From: Filomicrobium sp.
Lineage (GTDB): Bacteria > Pseudomonadota > Alphaproteobacteria > Rhizobiales > Hyphomicrobiaceae
Direction: 5' to 3'
Length of the DNA stretch: 64,000 nucleotides
NCBI GenBank assembly: GCA_017792465.1
Contig: CP051234.1
Coordinates: 436,606 to 500,605 of the forward strand
The notes under the pieces are model-generated. The model did no database searches, was not told the origin of the DNA, and was given only the letters and a program-made list of their open reading frames with translations. Position 1 is the first letter of the stretch. Every line of letters begins with the position of its first letter. Shown here one piece after another: positions 36,317-46,353 of this stretch. The translations under genes were made by a program, and so were the position numbers.

Positions 36317-36343
36317 GGGCGGCATTGGCCGCCCTTTTATTTT
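36317..36343 (+). terminator. Rho-independent terminator
   Basis: GGGCGGC (36317-36323) pairs with GCCGCCC (36328-36334), followed by TTTTATTTT. It ends transcription of the secreted-protein pair before hppA. Confidence 0.9.
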
Positions 36344-36543
36344 GCTAGTCTTCGTTCAACTATCCACGTCTTCGACTGAAGTTCGAGGCTTTCCAGAAGC
36401 TCTTTGATTGCCATTACTTATCCAATTTGGCATGGTCCGGCCGCATATTCGCCAACAAGGCTAAAGGGCAACAGATGCGGATCACGGACTAAGCTCGTGC
36501 TTCGCCAAGAATGCCAATGGCTCCTTTCGGAGGGACAAAATTC

Positions 36544-38697
36544 ATGACTGAGATCCTTTGGGGGATCATCGCTTGCGGTGCTCTCTCGATTCTCTACGCG
36601 GTCTACACAATTCAAAGCGTGATGGCGTCAGACGCCGGCAACGAGCGCATGCAGGAGATTGCAGGCGCGATCCGCGAGGGCGCGCAGGCCTATTTGGGAC
36701 GGCAGTACACGACGATCGCCATCGTCGGCGCCGTCATTTTCGTACTTGCCTGGCTGCTTCTTGGCGGACTCGTCGCGTTCGGCTTTCTGATCGGTGCGGT
36801 GCTTTCGGGTGCTGCGGGCTATATCGGAATGCTGGTCTCGGTTCGCGCCAACGTCAGAACGGCGCAGGCGGCTTCGCAGTCGCTGGCGGCCGGTCTTGAT
36901 ATCGCGTTCAAATCGGGTGCGGTCACCGGGATGCTGGTTGCTGGTCTGGCGCTGCTTGGCGTTGCCACCTACTACAGCATCCTCACCGGTGTTCTGGGGC
37001 TTGAGCCTGGTTCGCGTACGGTCATCGATGCCCTCGTGGCGCTGGGCTTCGGCGCATCGCTGATCTCGATCTTTGCGCGTCTTGGCGGCGGCATCTTCAC
37101 CAAGGGTGCGGACGTCGGCGGCGACCTCGTTGGTAAGGTCGAAGCTGGCATCCCCGAAGACGATCCGCGCAACCCGGCGACGATTGCCGACAACGTTGGT
37201 GACAACGTCGGCGACTGTGCCGGTATGGCGGCCGACTTGTTCGAGACCTACGCGGTGACCGTCGTTGCGACGATGGTTCTGGCTGCGATCTTCTTCCTCG
37301 ATGCCCCTGAACTGCCAGCCATGATGGTCTATCCATTGGCGATTGGCGCGGTGTGTCTGGTGACGTCGATCGTCGGCACGTTCTTCGTCAAGCTTGGCTC
37401 GAACAACTCGATCATGGGGGCGCTCTATCGCGGCTTCATCGCGACGGCCATTTTGTCGGTGGCGGGTTTGGCGATCGCCAACTATCTGGTGTTCCCGGAT
37501 AAGGGCAGCGGCTTCGGCGTGATCGCCACGACGACGACCGGCATCGAGATTACGGGCATGAACCTGTTCATCTGCGGCCTTGTCGGTCTGGGTGTCACGG
37601 GTGCCATTATCTGGATCACCGAGTATTACACCGGTATCGGTTTCCGTCCGGTCCGCTCGATTTCTCAGGCCTCGGTGACGGGACACGGTACGAACGTCAT
37701 TCAGGGTCTTGCGATTTCGCTTGAAGCGACGGCGCTGCCGACGATCGTGATCGTCGCCGGCATCTTGTTGACCTTCAACCTTGCCGGTCTCTTCGGGACG
37801 GCGATTGCTACGACGACGATGCTCGGTTTGGCCGGGATGGTCGTTGCGCTTGATGCCTTCGGTCCGGTGACCGACAACGCCGGCGGTATTGCGGAAATGT
37901 CGGGTCTGCCGGCTGAAGTCCGCAAGTCGACTGACGCTCTCGACGCCGTTGGCAACACGACGAAAGCGGTCACCAAAGGTTACGCCATCGGTTCGGCGGG
38001 TCTTGGTGCCTTGGTGCTGTTTGCAGCCTACAACTACGACCTCAAGTACTTCGCGGCGCATCCTGACAAGTATCCGTTCTTCCAGGGCGTCGAGGTCGAT
38101 TTCGGTCTCGATAACCCGTACGTCGTTGTCGGGCTTCTGCTTGGCGGTCTTATCCCTTACCTGTTCGGCGGCATCGCTATGACGGCGGTCGGTCGTGCCG
38201 GTGGGCAGATCGTTGAAGAAGTACGCCGTCAGTTCCGCGAAAAGCCCGGCATCATGGAAGGCAAGGATCGTCCGGACTATGCGGCGGCCGTCGACCTTCT
38301 GACGCGTGCGGCGATCAAGGAAATGATCGTTCCGTCGTTGCTGCCGGTTCTGTCCCCGATCGTCCTGTTCTTCGTGATCAGCGCGATTGCCGACAAGGGT
38401 GCTGCGTTCTCGGCGGTCGGTGCGATGCTTCTCGGCGTGATCGTCACGGGTCTCTTTGTTGCGATCTCGATGACGTCGGGCGGTGGTGCCTGGGATAACG
38501 CCAAGAAGTCGTTCGAAGACGGTTTCGTCGATAAGGACGGCCAGAAGCACGAGAAGGGTGGCGAGGCGCACAAAGCTTCCGTCACCGGTGACACCGTCGG
38601 CGACCCTTACAAGGACACCGCAGGTCCTGCTGTGAACCCGGCGATCAAGATCACCAACATTGTTGCTCTGCTGCTGTTGGCGGTTCTCGCTCACTAA
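36544..38697 (+). CDS. hppA: K+-independent membrane pyrophosphatase (proton pump)
   Basis: A multi-span inner-membrane enzyme (717 aa) that hydrolyses pyrophosphate and pumps protons. The active-site cluster includes [20 protein letters not shown] and [15 protein letters not shown], and a second aspartate-rich site lies near the C-terminus ([15 protein letters not shown]). The motif [15 protein letters not shown] has Lys where K+-dependent enzymes have Ala, which marks the K+-independent class. The ATG at 36544 has GGAGGG nine bases upstream. It is a single-gene unit with its own terminator. Confidence 0.96.
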   Translation: MTEILWGIIACGALSILYAVYTIQSVMASDAGNERMQEIAGAIREGAQAYLGRQYTTIAIVGAVIFVLAWLLLGGLVAFGFLIGAVLSGAAGYIGMLVSVRANVRTAQAASQSLAAGLDIAFKSGAVTGMLVAGLALLGVATYYSILTGVLGLEPGSRTVIDALVALGFGASLISIFARLGGGIFTKGADVGGDLVGKVEAGIPEDDPRNPATIADNVGDNVGDCAGMAADLFETYAVTVVATMVLAAIFFLDAPELPAMMVYPLAIGAVCLVTSIVGTFFVKLGSNNSIMGALYRGFIATAILSVAGLAIANYLVFPDKGSGFGVIATTTTGIEITGMNLFICGLVGLGVTGAIIWITEYYTGIGFRPVRSISQASVTGHGTNVIQGLAISLEATALPTIVIVAGILLTFNLAGLFGTAIATTTMLGLAGMVVALDAFGPVTDNAGGIAEMSGLPAEVRKSTDALDAVGNTTKAVTKGYAIGSAGLGALVLFAAYNYDLKYFAAHPDKYPFFQGVEVDFGLDNPYVVVGLLLGGLIPYLFGGIAMTAVGRAGGQIVEEVRRQFREKPGIMEGKDRPDYAAAVDLLTRAAIKEMIVPSLLPVLSPIVLFFVISAIADKGAAFSAVGAMLLGVIVTGLFVAISMTSGGGAWDNAKKSFEDGFVDKDGQKHEKGGEAHKASVTGDTVGDPYKDTAGPAVNPAIKITNIVALLLLAVLAH

Positions 38698-38726
38698 GCC
38701 GTTTGGCAATCACATTTACAAAAACG

Positions 38727-38755
38727 AAAAGGCCTCGCTTCGGCGGGGCCTTTTT
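38727..38755 (+). terminator. Rho-independent terminator of hppA
   Basis: GGCCTCGC (38731-38738), TTCG loop, GCGGGGCC (38743-38750), then TTTTT. A textbook hairpin preceded by AAAA. Confidence 0.93.
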
Positions 38756-38812
38756 GTTGGACGAACGATGTGGCGCCTCAGGACGCGGGCAACGAGAGGC
38801 GACGTTCGGGCT

Positions 38813-39175
38813 TTAGTCTTTTTGCGCGATGGTGGGTGCCAAAGCGTCATAGGCCGATAGCGCTTCGGCGCCATAGATCATCGAGGGGCCGCCGCCCATG
38901 TAAACGGCCATGCCGATCGTTTCGATAACCTCCGGGCGCGATGCGCCGAATTTCGCTGCGGCGCGCGCATGATAGGCAACGCATCCGTCGCAACGCGCGG
39001 ATATGCCGATGGCCAATGCGATCAGCTCCTTGGTTTTGGTGTCGAGTTCGCCTTTGACGGTTGCGGCTCCTGCCAAGCGGCCGAAGGCCTTTGCGACGTC
39101 GGGCATGGCGGTGCGCAAGGCACTCATGCGAGTATCGGTTTCCTCGACGAAATCGGACCAGTCGTTTGTGCTCAT
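38813..39175 (-). CDS. Carboxymuconolactone decarboxylase / AhpD-like protein
   Basis: A 120-residue all-helical protein of the CMD/AhpD superfamily. The redox pair C62-x-x-C65 with H69 (RCDGCVAYHA) is the AhpD-type active site, so a peroxidase-related thiol function is more likely than lactone decarboxylation. The start has AAGGAAG upstream. It is a single gene between hppA and a small open frame, and converges with hppA. Confidence 0.88.
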   Translation of the reverse strand: MSTNDWSDFVEETDTRMSALRTAMPDVAKAFGRLAGAATVKGELDTKTKELIALAIGISARCDGCVAYHARAAAKFGASRPEVIETIGMAVYMGGGPSMIYGAEALSAYDALAPTIAQKD

Positions 39176-39470
39176 TGTTCTTCCTTCTCATCCGAATTTG
39201 GGCTGGCGAATTGTGGCTGGCGCTTCCGAACGATGGCGCAGCACCTGCCGGTTCGGTTTGTTCGTCCGGCGGGTCGGGTCTGAGCACGGATGAGAGGGAC
39301 TGGCTCTGAGCGAAATCAATCTTAGTTCGAAAGGGGGATGGGAGGATCCCGGCAATTTTCCGCCGCGATTGTCTCGCCCGAAACAGCCTGCAGGCGCGCC
39401 CTGCAGCATGATCACTGCAATCGCTCCAATCGGAGCGGGTTTCACTCAAATGATTGCAGGAGAAGAATTC

Positions 39471-39605
39471 ATGCAAGGACACATGATTGCATTTCAGTCG
39501 GCCATGACGCGCAGCGGCGAGATGGTCAAAGCCAAGCCTGAAGCCGTGACCTCGGTTGCAGCGATCCGAGCCGCACTTGGTTCTCTGGTCGGCGAGAAAA
39601 ACTGA
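39471..39605 (+). CDS. Small hypothetical protein
   Basis: A 44-residue frame starting MQGHMIAFQSAMTRSGEM, preceded by AGGAGAAG at a good distance. The frame is open upstream, with further ATGs at 39408 and 39450, so a longer version is possible. It has no membrane segment and no recognisable domain. The ribosome site is the main reason to list it. Confidence 0.4.
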   Translation: MQGHMIAFQSAMTRSGEMVKAKPEAVTSVAAIRAALGSLVGEKN

Positions 39606-39729
39606 AGCTTTTCAATTCGGCTGAAATAATGTTGCCCAAGGGGTGGCCCGCAAACATGCGCGCCGCCCCTAGACGTTTTCAAGAGACGTGGAAATCTTCA
39701 ACCGCGCGTCCTTGCGCGACACGGACGCA

Positions 39730-40212
39730 TTAGCCGTCGCCGAAGATCTGCTTGGTGCCCAGGTTGCGGAACAGCTGTTTGAGGATGCCGTCTTCGTTGC
39801 CGCCAGGCGCGGGCGTGGTGCGCGAGATGAAGTCGAAGACCTTGCCGTCTTTCAACCCGTAGTTGGCGATGCGTTCCACTGACCCCAGCGGATTGAAGTA
39901 GACGGCAACGACCTGCCGGTCGACTTCGCTGGGTTTGAAGAACGCTGCTTGTGTGGCGGTGCTGGAGATATAGTAGTAGACATCTCCGCCGGTGCTGCTC
40001 GCCGTCGTCGTCGTCGACGGGCTGCCGAGCGTCAGGCGGACCTGCTCGCGGCTCATGCCGGGTTGTATCTGCTGGAGGTCGCCCTGGCTGAAATGCTGGC
40101 CATGCTTGAGGACCTGTTCGCTGCAGCCTCCCAACACCGTGAGGGCGGCAGCGGCAGCTGCAACGGCCGTCAGACACCGCAGTCTGCTAACAGGACGTGA
40201 CAGGTGGTGCAT
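39730..40212 (-). CDS. bamE: Outer-membrane assembly lipoprotein BamE
   Basis: BamE (SmpA/OmlA) is a small lipoprotein of the BAM complex that inserts beta-barrels. From the ATG at 40212 the lipobox is VLGGC with C30. The SmpA domain shows IQPGMSREQVRLTLGSPS and DVYYYIS, then VAVYFNPLGSVERI. Length is 160 aa. Longer in-frame starts at 40269, 40272 and 40311 exist, but this one gives a standard lipoprotein signal. The ubiquinol-cytochrome chaperone gene is divergent, as in many alphaproteobacteria. Confidence 0.92.
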   Translation of the reverse strand: MHHLSRPVSRLRCLTAVAAAAAALTVLGGCSEQVLKHGQHFSQGDLQQIQPGMSREQVRLTLGSPSTTTTASSTGGDVYYYISSTATQAAFFKPSEVDRQVVAVYFNPLGSVERIANYGLKDGKVFDFISRTTPAPGGNEDGILKQLFRNLGTKQIFGDG

Positions 40213-40404
40213 TTTGTTCTTGTTTGAGCCGCCACGTGGGCTGACCGGCTCATATTGGTTATGGCGCATCATCAGGTGACACCTGTTCGAATCGCTTTTG
40301 TTGGCCGTCATTCGTTCGCTTAAACCTCTTGAGAGCGAACAACAATCCGCTTTGCCCGTCTCTGTTGGGGACGGTGCTTTTTATTTGGGCTCGGAGGCGA
40401 GAAA

Positions 40405-40947
40405 ATGTTCGCGTGGTTGAAGACTCGCAAGAACGTTCAACGAAACGCGCGGCAGTTGTACGAATGCATCGTTTTACAGGCTCGGCAGCCGGATTTCTAT
40501 CGCCGGATCGGGGTGTTAGACAGCCTGGAAGGCCGTTTCGAGATGATTGTTCTGCACCTGTTCCTCGTTCTCGACCGGCTTTCGACTTTTCGTCCGGCCT
40601 CTGAGGACCTGGCGCGGACGCTCTCAGAGACGTTCGTGACGGATATGGACGACTGCATGCGCGAATTGGGTGTCGGCGACACGAGTGTGCCCAAGAAGGT
40701 CAAACGGGCGGCCATAGCACTGCGGGAACGCTCGACGGCGTACAAAAACGCCATGCAAGCGGGGCGGGGAGAATTGGCCGAAGCGCTGCGGGCATGCTCT
40801 GGCAGCCTTGAGGAACAACAGCTGTCCGAAGATGCTTCGGTGAAACTTGCAGACTACGTTTTGGCGTGTCAGGACACGCTTGCTCAACAGGACTATTCGG
40901 CCGATCCCGTGCCCACTCCTGAATTTGCCGATATCCGGGCGTTTTGA
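40405..40947 (+). CDS. Ubiquinol-cytochrome c chaperone family protein
   Basis: A 180-residue protein of the CBP3/UQCC1-like family, which assists assembly of the cytochrome bc1 complex. Family features are the N-terminal QLYECIVLQARQPDFY and RFEMIVLHLFLVLDRL, then FVTDMDDCMRELGVGD and VPKKVKR. It is followed 21 bases later by the DUF177 gene. The bc1 structural genes (petB, petC) are some 22 kb away in the same window. Confidence 0.9.
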   Translation: MFAWLKTRKNVQRNARQLYECIVLQARQPDFYRRIGVLDSLEGRFEMIVLHLFLVLDRLSTFRPASEDLARTLSETFVTDMDDCMRELGVGDTSVPKKVKRAAIALRERSTAYKNAMQAGRGELAEALRACSGSLEEQQLSEDASVKLADYVLACQDTLAQQDYSADPVPTPEFADIRAF

Positions 40948-40968
40948 GCATCTTTGCAGGCGATCCCC

Positions 40969-41511
40969 ATGAGCAAACTTGAGAATTGGCGTTACAAGGT
41001 CCACGAGATCCCGCGGGCGGGCGTTTCCCAGCATCGCGAAGCCAACGAAGAGCTCCGGCAGTCGGTGGCCGACGAGCTTGGCGAACCTGAGTGTCAGAGC
41101 CTTGTTGCCGACTACAAGATCAAGAACCTCGGCAAGGGGCGCTTTGGGCTTTCCGGATCGGTCGACGCGGTCTTCACACGGGCCTGTGTCGTGACGCTTG
41201 AACCTCTTCAGGAGGAGGTTCACGAGGTTCTCGATTGCGTCTTTGTTCCGCCCGAATACATGCCAGGACAGCAGGCGGAAGAAGAAGAAGCGCTCAGCGC
41301 CGAGGAATACGAGCCGATCAAGAACGAAATACTCGAGGTCGGCCGGGTGATTTTCGAAGTCCTATCGGCTGGTCTTGATCCCTACCCGCGTGCCGACGGC
41401 GCCAGTCTGGGCGACGTCGGGCAAGATGATGGGCAAGAAACGGCGGAAGAAGGCGCGCACCCCTTTGCAGCACTGGCTCAACTCAAGAAGGACCGCGACA
41501 ACACACCTTAG
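40969..41511 (+). CDS. DUF177 (YceD) family protein
   Basis: A 180-residue YceD/DUF177 protein. In many bacteria this family sits before rpmF-plsX and is linked to 23S rRNA metabolism; plsX is next here, without rpmF. The family core FTRACVVTLEPLQEEV is present, along with an acidic linker (EEEEALSAEEYEPI) and a C-terminal HPFAALAQLKKD. The ATG at 40969 is 21 bases after the chaperone stop. Confidence 0.9.
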   Translation: MSKLENWRYKVHEIPRAGVSQHREANEELRQSVADELGEPECQSLVADYKIKNLGKGRFGLSGSVDAVFTRACVVTLEPLQEEVHEVLDCVFVPPEYMPGQQAEEEEALSAEEYEPIKNEILEVGRVIFEVLSAGLDPYPRADGASLGDVGQDDGQETAEEGAHPFAALAQLKKDRDNTP

Positions 41512-41648
41512 ACAAAGAAGTTGTTTCGTTTCTCCAAAGGGGTATTTTCCAACCGCTCCGGGGACAATAATAAAAGACGGTCCGTTTGCGCCTGCAAAAC
41601 GGCAAATGCCGTCCCCTTTTTGACGAACAGAACGAGGCCAGACAGCGC

Positions 41649-42692
41649 ATGTTGGCGCATCGAACGATCGCGCTTGACGCCATGGGTGGCGATCATGGAC
41701 CCAACGTCGTGGTTGAGGGGGCATCGATCTCGCTCACACGGCATCCGGGGATGGATTTCATCCTTTATGGCGATCAAAAAGCCATTGAAGAAGAACTGCA
41801 GAAGTTTCCGGCTCTCGCCGAGCGCAGCAAGATCGTCCACACCGAATCCGTCATCGCCATGGATGCCAAACCAAGCCAGGCCCTGCGCCGGGGTAAGGGC
41901 AGCAGCATGTGGTCGGCGATCGAGGCGGTGAAGAACGAAGAAGCGCATGTCACCGTCTCGGCGGGGAACACCGGCGCGCTGATGGCCATGTCGAAACTGA
42001 TCCTGCGGCCGATGTCGGCGATTGAGCGCCCGGCGATCGCAGCGCTTTGGCCGACGGTGAAGTCCGAGTGCATCGTCCTCGACGTCGGTGCAAATATTGG
42101 TGCGGATGCCCGCCAGCTGGCCGATTTCGCGCTCATGGGTGCGGCCATGGCCCGCGCGCTCTTTCACCTTGAGCGTCCAAGCGTTGCCTTACTCAACGTC
42201 GGGGTCGAAGAAATCAAAGGCGATGAGGACGTTAAACAGGCGCATGCCTGGCTCAAGGAAACGAACGGACTGCCATTGGACTACCGCGGCTTCCTGGAGG
42301 GCGATCAAATCGGCCAGGGAACGGTCGATGTTGTCGTGGTCGAGGGGTTTGCCGGCAATATTGCTTTGAAGACGGCCGAAGGGACAGCCAAGCAGATCGG
42401 TCAATATTTGCGTGATGCGATGAGCCGGACGGTTTTTTCCAAGCTCGGCGCTATGCTTGCGCGCGGTGGGTTCAAGGTCCTGCGGCACAAGATGGATCCG
42501 AGGCGGGTCAACGGGGGCACGTTCTTAGGTCTGAACGGCGTCGTTATCAAAAGCCACGGTGGGACCGATGCGCTGGGCTTCGCCAGCGCCGTCGATCTTG
42601 GATATGAAATGGCGCAGTCTGGTCTTATTGGACGGCTTGCCGAGGACCTCGTCACGTTCCATCATCGTATTGGTCAAAATGCCGCAGAGTGA
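41649..42692 (+). CDS. plsX: Phosphate acyltransferase PlsX
   Basis: PlsX makes acyl-phosphate from acyl-ACP for phospholipid synthesis. Diagnostic motifs are [13 protein letters not shown] at residues 7-19, [13 protein letters not shown] and [10 protein letters not shown], and the late GGAPLLGL-type loop reads [17 protein letters not shown] chose the ATG at 41649 (347 aa). The frame is open upstream to 41586 but lacks family residues there. fabH follows after 186 bases. Confidence 0.96.
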   Translation: MLAHRTIALDAMGGDHGPNVVVEGASISLTRHPGMDFILYGDQKAIEEELQKFPALAERSKIVHTESVIAMDAKPSQALRRGKGSSMWSAIEAVKNEEAHVTVSAGNTGALMAMSKLILRPMSAIERPAIAALWPTVKSECIVLDVGANIGADARQLADFALMGAAMARALFHLERPSVALLNVGVEEIKGDEDVKQAHAWLKETNGLPLDYRGFLEGDQIGQGTVDVVVVEGFAGNIALKTAEGTAKQIGQYLRDAMSRTVFSKLGAMLARGGFKVLRHKMDPRRVNGGTFLGLNGVVIKSHGGTDALGFASAVDLGYEMAQSGLIGRLAEDLVTFHHRIGQNAAE

Positions 42693-42878
42693 GTCCGGGT
42701 TTCTGTAGAAGCCGGCTTGGCCCTAGACCGTTGGGTCTTACTGTGGCAGCTAGTGCCCTGATTAGATGGGGTGAATTCAAAAAGTCCCGCAAAGCGTCGA
42801 TCGACAGCGGAACAGCGTTTCCTATTAGACGCCAGCCGCTGTTAAGCCGAATCAACGGACGCAGCAAAAGAGGATAGA

Positions 42879-43856
42879 GTGGCAACCATTCGCTCGGTTA
42901 TCAGAGGTATCGGTGCACACGTGCCGGCCAAGGTCATGACGAACGAGGATCTGGCAAAAATCGTCGATACGAATGACGACTGGATTGTCGAACGAACAGG
43001 TATTCGCCAGCGCCACATTGCCGCCGAAGACGAGACTACGGCTGATCTTGGTGCGGCCGCCGCGCGCAAGGCGCTCGTTCGATCGGGCATCGATCCAACC
43101 GAGATCGACCTCATCATTGTTGCGACCGCTACGCCGGATCGGACGTTCCCATCTACGGCCGTTCGCATCCAGCATATGCTTGGCATTACGCGTGGGTGCG
43201 CATTCGATGTGCAGGCGGTCTGCTCCGGTTTCATCTATGCGATGGTGTGCGCCGACAACTTCCTGAAGGCTGGGCAATCCAGGCGGGCTCTTGTCATTGG
43301 TGCCGAGACGTTCTCGCGCATCCTCGACTGGGAAGACCGTTCGACTTGCGTTTTGTTCGGTGACGGTGCCGGGGCGGTCGTGCTCGAAGCGCAGCCGCAA
43401 CTGGGTGACCGAAGCGACCGGGGGATCATTGCCTCAAGGCTGCGCTCGGACGGGCGCTTCGAAGATCTGCTTTACGTCGATGGCGGGCCCGGCAGCACCA
43501 AGACGGTCGGGCATTTGCGCATGAACGGACGTGAAGTGTTCCGGCATGCCGTTCAGAAAATTTCCGGCGTGATCGAGGAGACGCTTCTGGCAGCCGGGTA
43601 TGCGGCGGACGAGATCAATTTGTTCGTTCCACATCAGGCCAATAAGCGCATTCTCGACGGCATTGCGCGTAAGCTCGACGTGCCACCGGATCGTATTGTC
43701 ATCACGCTTGATAAGCACGGCAATACGTCGGCCGCATCTATCCCGCTGGCGCTCAACTATGCCTTTGAGCAACGCCGGGTGCATGAAGGCGATCTGGTGC
43801 TGCTTGAGGCGATGGGCGGCGGGTTCACTTGGGGCGCACTTCTGGTTCGGTGGTGA
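42879..43856 (+). CDS. fabH: 3-oxoacyl-ACP synthase III
   Basis: FabH condenses acetyl-CoA with malonyl-ACP to start fatty acid synthesis. The catalytic triad is visible: C115 in [13 protein letters not shown]252 in [10 protein letters not shown] and N282 in HGNTSAAS. Length is 325 aa. The start is a GTG at 42879 with AGAGGA a few bases upstream. The plsX-fabH-ihfA order is conserved. Confidence 0.96.
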   Translation: MATIRSVIRGIGAHVPAKVMTNEDLAKIVDTNDDWIVERTGIRQRHIAAEDETTADLGAAAARKALVRSGIDPTEIDLIIVATATPDRTFPSTAVRIQHMLGITRGCAFDVQAVCSGFIYAMVCADNFLKAGQSRRALVIGAETFSRILDWEDRSTCVLFGDGAGAVVLEAQPQLGDRSDRGIIASRLRSDGRFEDLLYVDGGPGSTKTVGHLRMNGREVFRHAVQKISGVIEETLLAAGYAADEINLFVPHQANKRILDGIARKLDVPPDRIVITLDKHGNTSAASIPLALNYAFEQRRVHEGDLVLLEAMGGGFTWGALLVRW

Positions 43857-44067
43857 ACTGAAGATTTGCCTTGCAGATACCGCTTGAACCGACAATTCTT
43901 ATTCGCCGCCAAAGACGATAATGTTTACCTTTGCCTATTGGTGCGCCGCAACCTCGGTTGTGGCGAAATACTACGCGATTTCATAAGGTTGCGCGCATTG
44001 TTGCGTTGACCCTGGGTGCTAACCGCTCTAGCATCTTTCGAAATATTAATTTCCGGGGAGGCCACCC

Positions 44068-44385
44068 ATGACAGCAAAGACGCTTACACGCGCAGATCTT
44101 GCCGAAGCCGTAGTTCGGCAGGTCGGTCTGCCGCGGAATGAGTCGCAGGAACTCGTTGAACTTGTTCTGAAAGAGATTTCAAGCTGTCTGGCTGAGGGCG
44201 AGCCGGTCAAGCTGTCGTCGTTCGGTTCGTTTGGGATCCGCGAAAAGGGCGAGCGCATCGGCCGCAATCCGAAAACGGGCGAAGAGGTGCCAATCACGCC
44301 GCGGCGCGTCCTTGTTTTCCGTCCGAGCAATATCATGAAGGACCGCATCAACGCGGGCATGCAGAAGCCAAAGGCGGCAGAATAG
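44068..44385 (+). CDS. ihfA: Integration host factor alpha
   Basis: IHF alpha pairs with IHF beta to bend DNA in recombination, replication and transcription. It is 105 aa and shows [16 protein letters not shown], then [27 protein letters not shown] split over the arms; the intercalating proline sits in GRNPKTG. It follows fabH and precedes the MerR-type gene, a common alphaproteobacterial order. Confidence 0.95.
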   Translation: MTAKTLTRADLAEAVVRQVGLPRNESQELVELVLKEISSCLAEGEPVKLSSFGSFGIREKGERIGRNPKTGEEVPITPRRVLVFRPSNIMKDRINAGMQKPKAAE

Positions 44386-44851
44386 TGCGCGCCTGATTTC
44401 GCGGGCCGTCTCTATTTATCGTTTCACTTTTTCCAGACTTGCTGTTTCGGCCGGACTGCTGTCGCGGTATCCTGATCCGGTCGTGGCGAACGGTGCCGTG
44501 GAACGTTTTTCTGCGGCAGACGGTTTGTCCGTCGTCGGCTGAACGCAGGGTGATGCGGCCGACGTGAAACAATTAAAAAACAATACTGCTGCGCACCAAA
44601 TTTGCGCCCTTGTTCTTGCGAAGATGGCTCTGACGATTTTGTTGGTGATTGTTCTTCGCAACCTTCGACAACCGTTTGACCGAACTTATGAATCGGGAAA
44701 CACTTTGTCGGTGACGTATCGGCCAAATGACCCTGCTTTCGACGTGGTCGGGTCTTGCCGTCAGGGGCCGGTGTGCGCCAGTGCCCACTTGATTGAAAAT
44801 TGGGCAGCGTGGCTTGGGAAGTTTCACAAAGACATTCAATTAGGAAGCGAA
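44386..44851. other. Spacer before the MerR-type gene
   Basis: About 465 bases. The frame of the next gene stays open back to 44564, but that extension looks like no protein domain and lacks a ribosome site. It probably contains a promoter. Nothing else is recognised. Confidence 0.5.
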
Positions 44852-45433
44852 ATGAGCAAGGCAGCGACAGCCTTTCGGACCATCAGTGAAGTTTCCGAGG
44901 AACTGGATGTTCCCAAGCATGTGTTGCGCTTCTGGGAAATGAAGTTTCCGCAGATCAAGCCGATGAAGCGCGGTGGAGGTCGCCGCTACTATCGCCCTGA
45001 GGACATGGCGCTGCTCAAAGGAATTTGCCATCTGCTGCATGCGGAGGCTTACACGATCAAAGGCGTTCAGAAGATCCTGCGCGAACGTGGTGTCGATGCC
45101 GTCAAGGATCTGGGTGAAGAGGAAGCGCCCGCCCCCAAGGCGGCGCGAAAATCGACCAAGGCCGTTGCTGCCAAGTCTGTTGCTGCAAAAGGTTCACGGG
45201 CGACTGCGAAATCGAAAGCCAAGGCCCCGGCTGCCAGCAAGACCGCGTCGCGCCGTGGGCGTGGTAAGGCCACCGCTAGCGCACTGGGTGAGGAGGCTGC
45301 GGCGATCGACAAGGACGTCGTCGACGCACTCAACCGGGCCATCGCGGAACTCCAGGCTTGCCGCAGTGCGTTGCTGACGGCGCCGCCTGCACGCAAGACG
45401 AAGGCTCGCACGTCGCGAGCGGCGCGCAACTAG
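44852..45433 (+). CDS. MerR family transcriptional regulator with H1-like tail
   Basis: A 193-residue regulator. The N-terminal winged-helix domain reads [22 protein letters not shown], followed by [13 protein letters not shown] helix with [13 protein letters not shown] follows. From about residue 90 the protein is Ala/Lys/Arg-rich like a histone H1 tail, ending with a short helix and [12 protein letters not shown]. The start has AGGAAGCGA upstream. This gene follows ihfA in many alphaproteobacteria. No metal- or drug-binding domain is present, so it may act as an architectural regulator. Confidence 0.88.
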   Translation: MSKAATAFRTISEVSEELDVPKHVLRFWEMKFPQIKPMKRGGGRRYYRPEDMALLKGICHLLHAEAYTIKGVQKILRERGVDAVKDLGEEEAPAPKAARKSTKAVAAKSVAAKGSRATAKSKAKAPAASKTASRRGRGKATASALGEEAAAIDKDVVDALNRAIAELQACRSALLTAPPARKTKARTSRAARN

Positions 45434-45581
45434 CCCCACAAATGGGCGGGGCAGCTTCGTCATTCGATGATCTTGAGCCCGCAAGGCCAGCCGCGTCGGC
45501 GAGCGCTATCTGGCACTTTTAATACTCCGGCATTCGGGAGTTGACCGCGCGACGGGAACATTGCACAAACGGTGGCTCTGT

Positions 45582-45659
45582 CGGAGCGTAGCGCAGCCTG
45601 GTTAGCGCACCAGTCTGGGGGACTGGGGGTCGAGAGTTCAAATCTCTCCGCTCCGACCA
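45582..45659 (+). tRNA. tRNA-Pro (GGG)
   Basis: Acceptor CGGAGCG (45582-45588) pairs with CGCTCCG (45649-45655). Anticodon stem CCAGT/ACTGG with loop CTGGGGG gives anticodon GGG at 45617-45619. The T arm GAGAG-TTCAAAT-CTCTC is intact. Discriminator A at 45656 and encoded CCA at 45657-45659. Confidence 0.96.
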
Positions 45660-45842
45660 TTTCTTAACCGTCAGATTTCTAGAAGATTATTCCTTGGGGC
45701 GGACGTATTCGCTGCTATTGCGTTCGCTCGTGCGCTGAGGACTGTGACCCAGGTTGCGCCATCTCCTGAGTGATTTGTCATGCGTCTACTCGCATTCGGA
45801 AAGAAGCCGCCGTTAAGGACGAATACGCCCCCAATGAGCCGT

Positions 45843-46259
45843 TCATAGACGTATCTGGTGCACTGGAGGTGTTTGCAGGTCTTCGTTCGTCAGTGAGCAA
45901 GCCAACGGCTCTCCATTTAGCTCTATCTTCAGCCGAGCCTGAAAGTCGCCCTTCGAAATCGCCAGGCGGGAAACGACGATTTCTCGTGCGTCCGTTTCGC
46001 CAATCTTGACCTTCCCGGATTGCCGGGAGACGGTCTTTCCCGCGGCGGAGCGACTGACGACTTCGAACTCGAACGTGCCGGTGGCAGGGATCAAGGCGAT
46101 TGCGACAGCGCTGAGCTTGATGAGCCTTGCAGACGGCTGCGTGTCTATTCGACAACCGAAATTCTCTGCCGCCATTGCTCCTGGCGCAGACAAGAAGCAA
46201 ACAAGCGCGAGAAGCGGCACTAAAGCGCCAAGGATGCGGTTGTAGGTAAGCTTGCACAA
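45843..46259 (-). CDS. csgH: Curli chaperone/inhibitor CsgH-like
   Basis: CsgH is the alphaproteobacterial counterpart of CsgC: a small periplasmic protein that stops curlin subunits from forming amyloid inside the cell. After a signal peptide (ILGALVPLLALVCFL to GAMA) the mature part begins ENFGCRID, carries the VSRQSGKVKI strand typical of CsgC/CsgH proteins, and has two cysteines that could pair (GC near the start, LACS near the end). No ATG is well placed: TTG at 46259 gives a good signal peptide with a basic start, while the frame is open to 46466 inside csgG. It is the last gene of the curli locus. Confidence 0.75.
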   Translation of the reverse strand: MCKLTYNRILGALVPLLALVCFLSAPGAMAAENFGCRIDTQPSARLIKLSAVAIALIPATGTFEFEVVSRSAAGKTVSRQSGKVKIGETDAREIVVSRLAISKGDFQARLKIELNGEPLACSLTNEDLQTPPVHQIRL

Positions 46260-46353
46260 AGGGGCCGATGCAGCCTCAGACCCGCCGGAAGGGTGTCGCA
46301 CGGGCGCGCAATCCTGGTGCGCGAAGTTGCAATCGGCATCAGGATCACGAGAC

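Noticed and set aside
36628-38709. A 693-codon open frame on the minus strand opposite hppA
   Set aside because: It is full of Arg, His and Asp, has no ribosome site and lies exactly opposite a certain gene in GC-rich DNA. It is a codon-bias shadow.
44564-44851. A 96-residue N-terminal extension of the MerR-type gene
   Set aside because: The MerR domain starts properly at the ATG at 44852, with AGGAAG upstream. The extension lacks a ribosome site and any domain.
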